Positions 1 to 8,995 of a stretch of 64,000 nt of DNA are shown here, one piece after another. Source of the stretch: Bacillota bacterium (GTDB lineage: Bacteria; Bacillota; Clostridia; Tissierellales; Tissierellaceae). The DNA lies in the NCBI GenBank assembly GCA_023388495.1, contig JAEWGC010000028.1, positions 218,164 through 282,163 on the forward strand. The letters are read 5' to 3'. Position numbers and translations under genes: made by a program. The notes under the pieces are model-generated. The model saw only the letters and a program-made list of their open reading frames with translations. It did not search any database and was not told the origin of the DNA. The stretch's first letter is position 1. Every line of letters starts with the position of its first letter.

Positions 1-786
1 ATCTAGGGCCTTGTGAAATAATTCCTTCAATAGTCTTTGATTCCTTCCTTCAATAAAAGGGACTTTGTCCATTTTTGATAATAGAGATATATTAGTTTCT
101 ATAGAATCAGCAACGGCCAATATTTTACTATAGGAATTTGAATCCTTGTTCTTAAATAGATTAAGGTCTATATCTTTAATAAGTGCATTATAGCTTTCTG
201 TCAATGAGTTTACATCTGACTTTAAATCCTTTAAGTTTACACCTTCATGTTTCCATATTAAATTATAGATTATTTTTTTACATTCGTTATAAAGAGTTTC
301 TACAGCATGCCTTATTTTTTGCTCCATATTTGGGGCAGAAATAAAATAGTTTATTATCATACCTACAATGATTCCAATAAATGTGTCTATTATTCTAAAT
401 AATGAATATGAAAACTTAGTTTCTAAATTTGGATTTAATGCAATCGACATAAAGACAATGGCAGCTAATTGTAAGGCTTTATTCCACCCCATAATATAAC
501 ATAGGTGAATAGTAATTATAACTCCAAGACCCATAAAAATTGGATTATGTGGAAGAGCTATAGAAAATAATAGACCAACAAAGGCGCCAACAAAGGTGCC
601 TAACATTCGATTTTTTCCTGCTATAAAAGATTCGGATACGGAGGCTTGCATAGCCATTATTGCTCCTATGCCTGCAAATATAGGGCTTTTTGAGTTAAAG
701 AGAGAACAAATCATAAAGCTTATTGAAACTGCCAATCCTGTTTTAAAAGTTCTCATACCTATTTTAAAATTAATAGTTTTTTTCAT
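1..786 (-). CDS. Aromatic acid exporter family membrane protein (DUF939-like), partial
   Basis: The minus strand is open from an ATG at 786 to the window edge (262 codons), so the C-terminal end is missing. A strong Shine-Dalgarno (AAGGAGGG) precedes the ATG. The translation begins MKKTINFKIGMRTFKTGLAV and shows about four membrane segments in the first 150 residues, including a glycine-rich FAGIGAIMAMQASV stretch, then a charged, helical cytoplasmic part. That pattern fits the ArAE_1/DUF939 N-terminal domain of the aromatic acid exporter superfamily, which is thought to move small aromatic compounds out of the cell. It is divergent from the flagellar operon. The family call comes from pattern memory; the substrate is unknown. 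Confidence 0.75.
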   Translation of the reverse strand, partial: MKKTINFKIGMRTFKTGLAVSISFMICSLFNSKSPIFAGIGAIMAMQASVSESFIAGKNRMLGTFVGAFVGLLFSIALPHNPIFMGLGVIITIHLCYIMGWNKALQLAAIVFMSIALNPNLETKFSYSLFRIIDTFIGIIVGMIINYFISAPNMEQKIRHAVETLYNECKKIIYNLIWKHEGVNLKDLKSDVNSLTESYNALIKDIDLNLFKNKDSNSYSKILAVADSIETNISLLSKMDKVPFIEGRNQRLLKELFHKALD

Positions 787-893
787 TATTTCCCTCCTTG
801 AACTGTGTGTAATAGTATTATACCCACAAAAATTAAAATGACAATAATCTACAAATATAAAGGATAAATATGTAAAAAGTCCAATGATACTAT

Positions 894-920
894 TAAAGAA
901 TATGAAATCTTAGTCGATAT
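894..920 (+). promoter_or_regulatory. Sigma-28 (SigD/FliA)-type promoter of the flagellar operon
   Basis: TAAA (894-897), a 15-base spacer, then GTCGATAT (913-920). This matches the flagellar sigma-28 consensus TAAA-N15-GCCGATAA closely and lies 35 bases before the flaG start. No sigma-A hexamers of similar quality are seen here. Confidence 0.75.
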
Positions 921-954
921 AATGTGTAAGAGATTAACAAGGGGAGGAATAAAT

Positions 955-1329
955 GTGCAAGTTAGTAATACCGCAAGCATATCAATAAATTCAAGGATTA
1001 GCCAAGCACAAACTAGCATAGCTTCATCAGGGAATGGAGAAATTAAAATACCAAAACAGACTAATCAAAGTGAGGAACAAAGATTTACAGAGGACAAAAG
1101 GTTTTCAGAAAAGGAAGTTATAGATTTAATAGAGAAGGCTAATAAGGATATTATTACCTATGATAGAAGACTTGAGTTTTCAATACATGAAAAGACTAAA
1201 CAAATTATGGTAAAGATAATCGATGTAAGAACAGATGAAATAATTAGAGAGCTTCCTCCAGAAAAAATATTAGATATGGTTGGAGCAATGTGGGAATTTG
1301 CTGGAATTATAGTAGATAGAAAAATATAG
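955..1329 (+). CDS. flaG: FlaG family flagellar protein
   Basis: FlaG proteins are encoded beside fliD in many flagellated bacteria and influence filament length. The first 55 residues are polar and low-complexity; the C-terminal 70 residues carry the conserved FlaG domain, with EFSIHEKTKQIMVKIID and the signature REIPPE-like RELPPEKILDM. An ATG exists at 922, but GGGGAGG at 941-947 sits seven bases before a GTG at 955, so GTG 955 is preferred. It is the first gene of a sigma-28-type operon and is followed after 11 bases by fliD. Confidence 0.9.
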   Translation: MQVSNTASISINSRISQAQTSIASSGNGEIKIPKQTNQSEEQRFTEDKRFSEKEVIDLIEKANKDIITYDRRLEFSIHEKTKQIMVKIIDVRTDEIIRELPPEKILDMVGAMWEFAGIIVDRKI

Positions 1330-1340
1330 GTGGTGGTTTT

Positions 1341-2957
1341 ATGAGTAATTTAAGATTATCAGGTTTAGCATCAGGTATGGATACAGATTCTATGATCCAA
1401 AGTTTAATGAAGGTTGAAAGATTAAAGGTTGATAGATATGAGCAATCTAAGCAAATAGCTCTTTGGAGACAAGAAGCATATAACAGCATGAACAAAACTT
1501 TTGCAAACTTTATATTGAATACTAGAAAAGACATGGGACTCACTAAGGTTACCAGTACGGGTTTGGCTTTAGGAAATTCCTATACAAACCTTGATTATAT
1601 AAGAAAGGCAACCTCATCAAATGAGACAGCAGCTACTGTGTCAAGTACAAGTAAGGCTGTTAATGGGAGTTTTGAATTAGAAGTTAAAGAACTTGCAAAA
1701 GGGGCTAGTTTGACTAGTTCTCAGATATCTAAGGATATTAAATTTGGGAATAGGTTGGAGATTAAACTAAGCAATGAAGGTAATGTAATAGAAGTAGAAA
1801 ACTCAGAAGGAATTACTATGAAGGATATAGCAAAAGCTATTAACAATGCAAAACAAGGAGTTGTAGCTTCTTATGAAGTAGACTCTTATGGAGATGGAGC
1901 TCTGATTTTACAGACTACTGAAACAGGAAAGAGTGCTAAGATTGACTTACAACTTGTAAGTGGAGATAATAGTTTTATTCAGAAGTTTACAGAAGTTAGT
2001 GTAACTGGTGATGATGCTTACGTTAAATTCAATGGGGTAGATATGAAGTACAACTCAAATAACATTACTTTAAACGGTGTAGATATCCAATTGAAAAAAG
2101 CTGGTGAAACTACCACCATTAAAGTAGATACCAACATCGATGGTATAATGGAAAAGGTTGAAAAATTAATCAATGACTATAATGAATTGGTGGACAAGGC
2201 ATCTAAGACATTAAGTGAAAAGAGATATCCAAGTTATCATCCATTATCTCAAGAAGAGAAAAAAGCTATGCATGAAAATGATGCCAAGCTATGGGAAGAA
2301 AAAGCTAAGTCTGGAATGTTGAATAGAGATGAAACTATCCAAAGAGTACTTCAAAATGCAAGAAATGAAATCTATAAAACATTAGACAATCCTACAGGGT
2401 CATTTAAGCATATAACAGAAATAGGTATAACTACTGAAAAATATTCAAGAGGAACTACTGGTGGAAAGCTTCAGATAGATAAAGAGAAGCTTAGAGGGGC
2501 CATTGAAAAAGATCCAGAGGGAGTAATGGAGTTATTATTTAAAGAACCAAGTAAGTTAGAAAGAGATACAGCAAAATATCCTAATACAGACCAAGGTAAT
2601 AGAGACTATGAAGCTGCAGAAAGAGTCAATAGAAGAGATAATGGTGGTATATTCACAAGAGTATATGATAATCTAATAGATGGAATGAAGTCCATCATAG
2701 ATAAATCAGGTCCAGGAGAAGATTCAGACTTATTTAGATCTGTAAAGTCTAATATTCTTTTAGATTTTGTAACTAAAAAATCAAGTATATCAGATTTAGA
2801 TAAAGAAGTATTAGATGCAAATAAAAGAATAGATGATTTAAATGCTATGCTATATAGAAAGGAAAACGCATATTATGCTAAGTTTGCAAATATGGAAAAA
2901 ATGTTGCAACAAATGAATAGTCAAAGTAGTTGGCTAGCGCAACAGTTTATGAGATAA
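1341..2957 (+). CDS. fliD: Flagellar hook-associated protein 2 (filament cap)
   Basis: FliD forms the cap at the growing filament tip and guides flagellin folding outside the cell. The 538-residue product starts with the typical LSGLASGMDTDSMIQSLM segment of the FliD N-terminal domain, followed by KVERLKVDRYEQSK. The C-terminal FliD domain holds VEKLINDYNELVDKAS and ends in a coiled coil (EKMLQQMNSQSSWLAQQF), as expected for the cap protein. Length is usual for clostridial FliD. The start has GGTGG upstream. fliS begins 16 bases after the stop. Confidence 0.97.
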   Translation: MSNLRLSGLASGMDTDSMIQSLMKVERLKVDRYEQSKQIALWRQEAYNSMNKTFANFILNTRKDMGLTKVTSTGLALGNSYTNLDYIRKATSSNETAATVSSTSKAVNGSFELEVKELAKGASLTSSQISKDIKFGNRLEIKLSNEGNVIEVENSEGITMKDIAKAINNAKQGVVASYEVDSYGDGALILQTTETGKSAKIDLQLVSGDNSFIQKFTEVSVTGDDAYVKFNGVDMKYNSNNITLNGVDIQLKKAGETTTIKVDTNIDGIMEKVEKLINDYNELVDKASKTLSEKRYPSYHPLSQEEKKAMHENDAKLWEEKAKSGMLNRDETIQRVLQNARNEIYKTLDNPTGSFKHITEIGITTEKYSRGTTGGKLQIDKEKLRGAIEKDPEGVMELLFKEPSKLERDTAKYPNTDQGNRDYEAAERVNRRDNGGIFTRVYDNLIDGMKSIIDKSGPGEDSDLFRSVKSNILLDFVTKKSSISDLDKEVLDANKRIDDLNAMLYRKENAYYAKFANMEKMLQQMNSQSSWLAQQFMR

Positions 2958-2973
2958 ATAAGGAGAAGATGAA

Positions 2974-3363
2974 ATGACATATGAAGCTTTAAATAAATAT
3001 AAACAAAATAGTATAATGACAGCTACTCCAGAGGAACTTACCCTTATGCTATACGATGGTGCTATTAAGTTTATGAATATTGGTAAATATAGTATAGAAA
3101 ATAGTGAGCTAGAAAAGGCACATTCCTCTTTAATAAGGGCACAGGATATTATTTTAGAATTAAATTATTCTCTAGACATGAATTATGAAATATCTAAAGG
3201 GCTTAGAGGGCTATATGAGTTTGTTTTATCTAAGTTAGTAGATGCAAATATAAATAAAGATATTAAAGCTATAGATGACGCTCTTGTTATAGTTAATGAT
3301 ATGAGGGAAACTTGGAAAGAGGTTATGAAGCAAATAAAACAAAAAGTTTATCAAGCTAAGTAG
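2974..3363 (+). CDS. fliS: Flagellar export chaperone FliS
   Basis: FliS binds flagellin in the cytoplasm and prevents early polymerisation. The 129-residue, all-helical product has the family N terminus (YKQNSIMTATPEELTLMLYD) and the conserved LYDGAIKFMN segment, plus the C-terminal LRGLYEFVLSKLVDANI region. AAGGAGAAG lies before the ATG. It sits between fliD and a flgN/fliT-like gene, the standard order in Firmicutes. Confidence 0.96.
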   Translation: MTYEALNKYKQNSIMTATPEELTLMLYDGAIKFMNIGKYSIENSELEKAHSSLIRAQDIILELNYSLDMNYEISKGLRGLYEFVLSKLVDANINKDIKAIDDALVIVNDMRETWKEVMKQIKQKVYQAK

Positions 3364-3371
3364 GTGTTCTA

Positions 3372-3842
3372 ATGACTCAGGAAAATGTTAAAGGAATGAT
3401 AGAACTTTCTTCCGAAAAGAAGGCTTTATTAATCCAAATTTTAAAATTAACTAAAACTCAAAGTGACCTCATTGAAAATGAGAAAATAGATGATTTAAGC
3501 ATAGTGCTAGTTCAAAAAGAAAATCTAATGCAGGAAATAGATATATTAGATAAGAAATTTTTATCTCTATACAATTCTATAAAATCAGATGAAGGTATAG
3601 ATAGCCTAGAGAAGATTAATATAGAAAAATATGCTAATTTAAAATCATTGAAGGAAGTTGTAGCGGAAATAAACAGTGTATTAAATGATATATCAATTAT
3701 AGATAGAAATAATACAATAAAGATGAAATCACAGGTTGATAAGATTAAATCTGATCTCAAACAAGTAAAGCAAGCTAAACGAGCATATAAGGGATATAAT
3801 TATGAACCTGTGGAAAGCATGTTAATAGATGAAAAGAAATAG
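3372..3842 (+). CDS. FlgN/FliT-like flagellar chaperone
   Basis: A 156-residue, almost wholly helical protein with heptad-like spacing, beginning MTQENVKGMIELSSEKKALL. Position directly after fliS and the segment KENLMQEIDILDKKFLSLYN fit the FlgN/FliT class of small export chaperones for hook-associated proteins. Sequence is weakly conserved in this class, so FlgN and FliT cannot be separated here. Its stop codon lies inside the terminator hairpin that ends the operon. Confidence 0.7.
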   Translation: MTQENVKGMIELSSEKKALLIQILKLTKTQSDLIENEKIDDLSIVLVQKENLMQEIDILDKKFLSLYNSIKSDEGIDSLEKINIEKYANLKSLKEVVAEINSVLNDISIIDRNNTIKMKSQVDKIKSDLKQVKQAKRAYKGYNYEPVESMLIDEKK

Positions 3843-3868
3843 AAAGAGAGATCTTTCTATTTCTTTTC
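3831..3868 (+). terminator. Intrinsic terminator of the flagellar operon
   Basis: Perfect 16-bp stem (3831-3846 with 3853-3868) and a 6-base loop. It contains the stop codon of the flgN-like gene. There is no long U-run after the stem, but the 3' arm itself is T-rich. Confidence 0.8.
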
Positions 3869-3901
3869 ATATTAGTATGATATTCACTACTTGTCCATAT
3901 G

Positions 3902-4028
3902 TTATCCACATAAAAGAACAGATAAAATTAGATTATTGACAGTTTTACACAGACTTATACACATTATCCACAGAAAATCCGACTGAATTGTGAATTATTA
4001 CTTTTGAATTGTGAATTAGTTATCCACA
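3902..4028. other. DnaA-box cluster between the flagellar operon and hpf
   Basis: Three exact copies of the DnaA box TTATCCACA lie at 3902-3910, 3964-3972 and 4020-4028. TTATACACA at 3955-3963 directly abuts the second one, and a weaker TTTTACACA is at 3943-3951. All are in the same orientation. A 14-base direct repeat (3984-3997 and 4005-4018, 21 bases apart) sits among them. No dnaA or dnaN is nearby, so this is not an obvious oriC; a DnaA-binding regulatory or titration locus is the inference. Confidence 0.65.
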
Positions 4029-4174
4029 AGAAACAATTATTATGGTATTAACTTACATTCGAAAAATTAAGATTAAAAATTAATATAATGTTAATATATT
4101 AATTTTTAGGGTAATATATATAACAAATAGTATAAGCTATTATATATAATGCTTATATGAAAGGAGCTGGGTTT

Positions 4175-4708
4175 ATGAAATTAAATTTTACTGGAAAAAA
4201 TATGGAGATAACAGATGCATTACGTGACGTAACAGAGAAAAAGCTAGGAAAATTGGATAAATATTTCCAAAAGGACATTATTGGAAATGTCACATTCAGT
4301 TCAGAGAAGAACAGAAAAATAATTGAGGTAACCATAAACCTACCTGGCACTATTATTAGAGCTGAGGAATCAACAGATGATATGTATGTATCTATTGATA
4401 GGACAGTTGATGTATTAGAAAGGCAAATTAGGAAACATAAAACAAAATTACAAAAAAGATACCAAAATAATGAAACTATTAGGTTTGAAAATGTAATACC
4501 TCTACCAATAGAGGATGAAGGGGATAAGCCAAGATTAGTAAAGAAGAAAAAATTTGGACTAAAGCCAATGTCATCAGAGGAAGCAATATTGCAAATGGAA
4601 CTACTTAGACATAATTTCTACGTATTCTTAGATTCAAATAGTGAAAGAGTTAATGTTGTTTATAAGAGAAAAGATGGCAATTATGGATTGATAGAGCCAG
4701 AGCTTTAA
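4175..4708 (+). CDS. hpf: Ribosome hibernation-promoting factor, long form
   Basis: Long-form HPF dimerises 70S ribosomes into inactive 100S particles in stationary phase. The N-terminal 100 residues are the S30AE/RaiA domain (MKLNFTGKNMEITDALRDVT, then IRKHKTKLQKRY). The C-terminal 60 residues carry the dimerisation domain, with KKKKFGLKPMSSEEAILQME and NFYVFLDSNSERVNVVYKRKDG. An upstream ATG at 4157 is in frame, but GGAG at 4163-4166 is inside that extension and serves the ATG at 4175. hpf followed by secA and prfB is the usual Firmicutes order. Confidence 0.95.
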   Translation: MKLNFTGKNMEITDALRDVTEKKLGKLDKYFQKDIIGNVTFSSEKNRKIIEVTINLPGTIIRAEESTDDMYVSIDRTVDVLERQIRKHKTKLQKRYQNNETIRFENVIPLPIEDEGDKPRLVKKKKFGLKPMSSEEAILQMELLRHNFYVFLDSNSERVNVVYKRKDGNYGLIEPEL

Positions 4709-4723
4709 TATAGAATTAGTTAA

Positions 4724-4751
4724 AAGCGGGATGAATATCCTGCTTTTTTTT
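4724..4751 (+). terminator. Intrinsic terminator of hpf
   Basis: Eight-base stem AGCGGGAT (4725-4732) with ATCCTGCT (4737-4744), GAAT loop, one G-U pair, followed by a run of T. Confidence 0.85.
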
Positions 4752-4753
4752 AT

Positions 4754-4966
4754 GACCTAACTTAGCGAACGATAGGTCCTATCGGACACTACTGAATTAT
4801 ACCCTACGGGGTAGAGATATGTTGTGAGCTTTAGTAGGTCAAACGCACCTACGCTGTCCGTTTTGTCTGCAATTCGCTATCGCTTATTGGACAAAAAGGC
4901 AATGAGCACCAAATTTATGCGACCGTAGGGAGCGAATAAATTTGAGTTGCGAAACTGCGTGAGGTC
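4754..4966. repeat. GC-rich structured intergenic element of unknown type
   Basis: This 213-base stretch is visibly richer in G and C than the surrounding DNA and has no plausible gene. Its left end (GACCTAAC) and right end (GTGAGGTC, complement GACCTCAC) form imperfect inverted termini. Inside are several hairpins: GACCTA/TAGGTC at 4754-4778, TACCC/GGGTA near 4800-4813, TTTTGTC/GACAAAA at 4861-4896, and CAAATTTAT/ATAAATTTG at 4910-4944. It fits a MITE-like repeat or structured RNA. No second copy is seen in the window. Confidence 0.5.
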
Positions 4967-5050
4967 TCAATCTTATAGTTGAAAGGAATATTAATAAATG
5001 TTAAAATAATATGATAACTATTATATTGAAGTTGAAAGGTGTGGTTTGGA

Positions 5051-7783
5051 ATGGCAAGCCTATTTGAAAAGATTTTTGGTACCTATAGTGATAGGGAACT
5101 AAAAAAGATTAACCATCTTGTAGATAAAATAGAATCTCTAGATGGGGAAATGCAAAAATTAACAGATCAACAGTTAAAGAAAAAGACATCAGAATTTAAA
5201 GATAGATTAAAAAATGGTGAGACCCTTGATGATATTTTACCAGAGGCTTTTGCGGTGGTTAGAGAAGCATCTTATAGAGTCCTTGGTATGAAACATTTTA
5301 GAGTTCAATTACTTGGAGGTATAATACTTCACCAAGGTAGAATTGCAGAGATGAGAACTGGAGAGGGTAAAACTTTAGTAGCTACTTTACCAGCGTATTT
5401 AAATGCCTTAACGGGTAAGGGCGTTCACGTTGTTACAGTTAATGATTACTTAGCTAAAAGGGATAAGGAATGGATGGGTAAGGTCCATGAATTCCTAGGT
5501 CTTACGGTAGGTTGCATCATTCATGGCATAAGTAATAGAGAAAGAAAAGAAGCGTATAAGAGTGATATTACTTATGGTACTAATAATGAATTTGGTTTTG
5601 ATTATCTTAGAGATAATATGGTTATTTATAAAGAAGAAATGGTTCAAAGACCACTTTATTATGCCATAGTTGATGAGGTAGACAGTATATTAGTAGATGA
5701 GGCTAGGACTCCTCTTATTATATCTGGTACAGGCGATAAATCTACTAAGCTTTATGAGATGGCTGATAGCTTTGTAAGGACATTAACTAATAGAGTAATG
5801 GACCCTGGTGAAGAAAAGATGGATCCATTTAACAGGGAAATTAAAGAAGAAACAGTGGATTATGTAATAGATGAAAAAGCAAAATCCTGCTCTATTACTG
5901 AAAAGGGTACTGCAAAGGCAGAGGCTTTCTTTGGTATTGAAAACCTATCAGATATAGAAAATATGGAAATAGCCCATCATATTAATCAAGCCATGAAGGC
6001 AAGATCTATAATGAAGAGAGATATAGACTATGTAGTAAAAGATGGAGAAGTAATCATAGTAGATGAATTTACTGGAAGACTTATGTATGGTAGAAGATAT
6101 AGTGATGGTCTTCATCAGGCAATTGAAGCTAAGGAAAAATTAAATGTAAAATCTGAATCTAAAACTTTAGCTACTATTACATTCCAAAACTATTTTAGAA
6201 TGTATACTAAACTTTCAGGTATGACAGGTACTGCAAAAACAGAAGAATCTGAGTTTAGAGAAATTTATGATATGGACGTAGTAGAGATGCCAACTAATAA
6301 GCCTGTAATAAGACAAGATCTAGCTGATGCTATTTATCGTAATGAAGCAGCTAAGTTTAGGGCAGTAGTTAGAGAGATAAAGGAAAGACATGCTACAGGG
6401 CAACCAATACTAGTTGGTACAATTACTATTGAAAAATCTGAACTTCTTTCTAAAATGCTTAAAAAAGAAGGAATTCCTCATGAAGTATTAAATGCAAAAC
6501 ATCATGATAGGGAAGCAGAAATAGTAGCTCAGGCAGGTAGATTTGGCTCAGTTACAATAGCTACCAATATGGCTGGTAGAGGTACAGATATAGTACTTGG
6601 AGGTAATCCTGAATTCCTAGCAAAACAAGAAATGAAGAAAAAAGGCTATACTGATGAAATTTTATCCTTAGTAGATAGCTTCTACGATACAGACAATGAA
6701 GAGGTATTAGAAGCAAGAAAAACATATCAAGAATTACATGATAAATATAAAGTGGAAACTGATGCAGAAAATAAAAAGGTACTAGAAGCCGGCGGTCTTC
6801 ACATAATTGGTACAGAAAGACATGAGTCTCGTAGAATAGACAATCAGCTTAGAGGTCGTTCTGGTAGACAGGGAGACCCTGGTTCTTCAAGATTTTATAT
6901 ATCTTTAGAAGATGATTTAATGAGACTATTTGGTGGAGACAGAATAATAAATCTAATCGATAGTCTAAAGATGCCTGAAGATGAGCCCCTAGAGCACTCT
7001 ATGCTTACAAAAGCCATAGAAAATGCCCAAAAGAAGGTAGAGGGAAATAACTTTAGTATCAGAAAACATGTATTAAAATATGATGACGTAATGAACAAAC
7101 AAAGAGAAGTTATCTATGGAGAAAGAAGAAAGGTATTAGAGGGAGAAGATTTAAGGTCTCATATTCAAGAAATGGCTAAATCCTTAGTAATGGATAATAT
7201 TGAAGTATGTACTAGACAAAGTAAGTATCCAGAAGAATGGGATATAGAAGGACTAGAAAACTATGTAATGAATCTTTTTAGCATCAATAAAAAATTCCTA
7301 TCCTTTGCAGATATAGAGAGTATTACAAAGGAAGACTTAGTTAATAAGATAATGGAAAAGGCTGAGGAAAAATATAAATCTAAAGAATCAGATTTTGGTG
7401 AAGAAAGATTTAGGGAAATAGAAAGAGTAATTTTACTTCAAGTAGTAGATAGTAAATGGATGGATCACATAGATGCTATGGATCAGCTAAGACAGGGAAT
7501 CGGTCTTAGAGCCTATGGCCAAGAAGACCCTGTTCGTGCATATCAAAATGAAGGATTTGATATGTTTAACGAAATGACACATAGTATTTGGGAAGATACT
7601 GTAAGATTCTTATATGGAGTAGAAAATCCTGAAAAGGTTCAAAGAAAGAAAGTAGCAGAGCCTATAGCTACTAATGCTGACGAAATAACTAAAACTATTG
7701 TAAATAAAGAGAAAAAAGTAGGCAGAAACGACCCGTGTCCATGTGGTAGCGGAAAGAAATATAAGAAATGCTGTGGGGAATAG
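5051..7783 (+). CDS. secA: Preprotein translocase ATPase SecA
   Basis: SecA drives secretory proteins through SecYEG with ATP. The protein is 910 residues. Visible are the Walker A region MRTGEGKTLVATLPAYLNAL (near residue 100), the DEAD-like VDEVDSILVDEARTPLIISG, the helicase motif GRFGSVTIATNMAGRGTDIV, QLRGRSGRQGDPGSSRFY, and the C-terminal zinc-binding tail (CPCGSGKKYKKCC) that binds SecB or ribosomes. A GTG at 5039 opens the frame earlier, but AAAGGTG at 5035-5041 points to ATG 5051, giving the family N terminus MASLFEKIFG. prfB follows after 13 bases. Confidence 0.98.
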   Translation: MASLFEKIFGTYSDRELKKINHLVDKIESLDGEMQKLTDQQLKKKTSEFKDRLKNGETLDDILPEAFAVVREASYRVLGMKHFRVQLLGGIILHQGRIAEMRTGEGKTLVATLPAYLNALTGKGVHVVTVNDYLAKRDKEWMGKVHEFLGLTVGCIIHGISNRERKEAYKSDITYGTNNEFGFDYLRDNMVIYKEEMVQRPLYYAIVDEVDSILVDEARTPLIISGTGDKSTKLYEMADSFVRTLTNRVMDPGEEKMDPFNREIKEETVDYVIDEKAKSCSITEKGTAKAEAFFGIENLSDIENMEIAHHINQAMKARSIMKRDIDYVVKDGEVIIVDEFTGRLMYGRRYSDGLHQAIEAKEKLNVKSESKTLATITFQNYFRMYTKLSGMTGTAKTEESEFREIYDMDVVEMPTNKPVIRQDLADAIYRNEAAKFRAVVREIKERHATGQPILVGTITIEKSELLSKMLKKEGIPHEVLNAKHHDREAEIVAQAGRFGSVTIATNMAGRGTDIVLGGNPEFLAKQEMKKKGYTDEILSLVDSFYDTDNEEVLEARKTYQELHDKYKVETDAENKKVLEAGGLHIIGTERHESRRIDNQLRGRSGRQGDPGSSRFYISLEDDLMRLFGGDRIINLIDSLKMPEDEPLEHSMLTKAIENAQKKVEGNNFSIRKHVLKYDDVMNKQREVIYGERRKVLEGEDLRSHIQEMAKSLVMDNIEVCTRQSKYPEEWDIEGLENYVMNLFSINKKFLSFADIESITKEDLVNKIMEKAEEKYKSKESDFGEERFREIERVILLQVVDSKWMDHIDAMDQLRQGIGLRAYGQEDPVRAYQNEGFDMFNEMTHSIWEDTVRFLYGVENPEKVQRKKVAEPIATNADEITKTIVNKEKKVGRNDPCPCGSGKKYKKCCGE

Positions 7784-7796
7784 AAGAGGTGATATA

Positions 7797-8904
7797 TTGC
7801 AAGATATTTATTTAGACAAAGAAAGTCTTGAAGAAATAAAAAATATGATTACAGAACTGGGTGTTTCACTTTGACATTAATAGTATTAGAGATAGGGCCA
7901 TTGAATTAGAGGAGCTATCTTATGGAGAAGACTTCTGGAAGAATATAGAGAAGGCGCAGAAGATTATGCAGGAAATTAAATCCTTAAAAAACCAAGCTAA
8001 GGAATATGATGATTTGATTCAAAATATTGAGGATTTAGAGACTCTAATGGATTTAGTTCTTGAAGAAGAAGCCTATGATATGTATAAGGAAATAGAGGAT
8101 GGACTTAAAAGTTTATCTAAAAAGGCAGATGAATTTAAGTTAAATACCTTGTTATCAGGTGAATTTGATAAGAATAATGCTATTCTTTCTATACATTCTG
8201 GAGCTGGTGGGTTAGAGGCTCAGGATTGGGCTGAGATGCTTTTAAGGTTATATAGAAGATGGGCAGAAGGAAAAGGATTTGGAGTTGAAACCCTTGATCT
8301 TTTATCAGATACAGAAGGTGGTATTAAATCTGTTACATTGCTTATAAAGGGTCATAATGCTTACGGCTATCTAAAGTCTGAAAAGGGAGTTCATAGGCTA
8401 GTAAGGATATCACCATTTGATTCAGCTGGAAAAAGGCATACATCATTTGCTAGCATTGATGTATATCCAGAGTTAGATGATGAAGTAAATATTGAGATAA
8501 ATCCTTCAGATTTAAAAATAGATACCTATAGATCTGGGGGGGCTGGAGGACAGCACGTAAATACTACTGATTCTGCAGTAAGAATTACTCATATTCCTAC
8601 TGGGGTAATAGTGCAATGTCAAAGCGAAAGATCTCAAATTAGCAATAGACATACCGCTATGAATATGTTAAAGGCGAAGCTTGTACAGTTAAAAGAAGAA
8701 GAGAAAAAAGAAAAGATAGAAGACCTGCAAGGTAGCTATAACCAAATAGGTTGGGGCTCGCAAATAAGGTCCTATGTGTTCCACCCATATAGTATGGTAA
8801 AAGATCATAGAACTAATGCAGAAGTTGGAGATGTCTATGGTGTAATGGACGGAGATATTGATATATTTATAAATGAGTATTTAAAACAAAAATCCCTTTC
8901 ATAA
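7797..8904 (+). CDS. prfB: Peptide chain release factor 2, with programmed +1 frameshift
   Basis: RF2 ends translation at UGA and UAA. Translation starts at TTG 7797 (GAGGTG upstream), runs 25 codons to CTT at 7869, meets an in-frame TGA at 7872-7874, and must shift +1 to read GAC at 7873. After the shift the frame is open to 8904. The fused product has the RF2 specificity motif SPF (in RISPFDSAGK) and the catalytic GGQ (SGGAGGQHVNTTDSAVR). This is the classic RF2 autoregulation: little RF2 means slow reading of UGA and more shifting. A simple ORF call would start at 7861 and lose the N-terminal helix. Confidence 0.96.
7857..7875 (+). promoter_or_regulatory. prfB programmed frameshift site
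   Basis: The slippery CTT-TGA-C at 7869-7875 is identical to the conserved prfB recoding site. A GGGTG stretch at 7859-7863 sits where the internal Shine-Dalgarno-like stimulator is normally found, though it is weaker than the usual AGGGGG. Confidence 0.9.
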
Positions 8905-8917
8905 AAAGGGATTTTTT
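8888..8917 (+). terminator. Intrinsic terminator of secA-prfB
   Basis: AAATCCCTTT pairs with AAAGGGATTT around a short loop, followed by T residues; the prfB stop codon lies in the loop side. Confidence 0.85.
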
Positions 8918-8995
8918 AGTGTAAAAGAGGATTTTTTAACTTTATGTAGAATAATACATAATAGGATTTTCAAATTAATTGAAGGAGAAGATATA

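Noticed and set aside
596..841. Plus-strand 81-codon frame opposite the exporter gene.
   Set aside because: It lies antisense to a well-supported membrane protein gene that has a strong ribosome site; it is a shadow frame.
3902..4028. Chromosomal replication origin at the first DnaA-box cluster.
   Set aside because: dnaA, dnaN, rpmH or other origin genes are absent, and a second similar cluster exists at 28727-28877, so a standard oriC is not supported.
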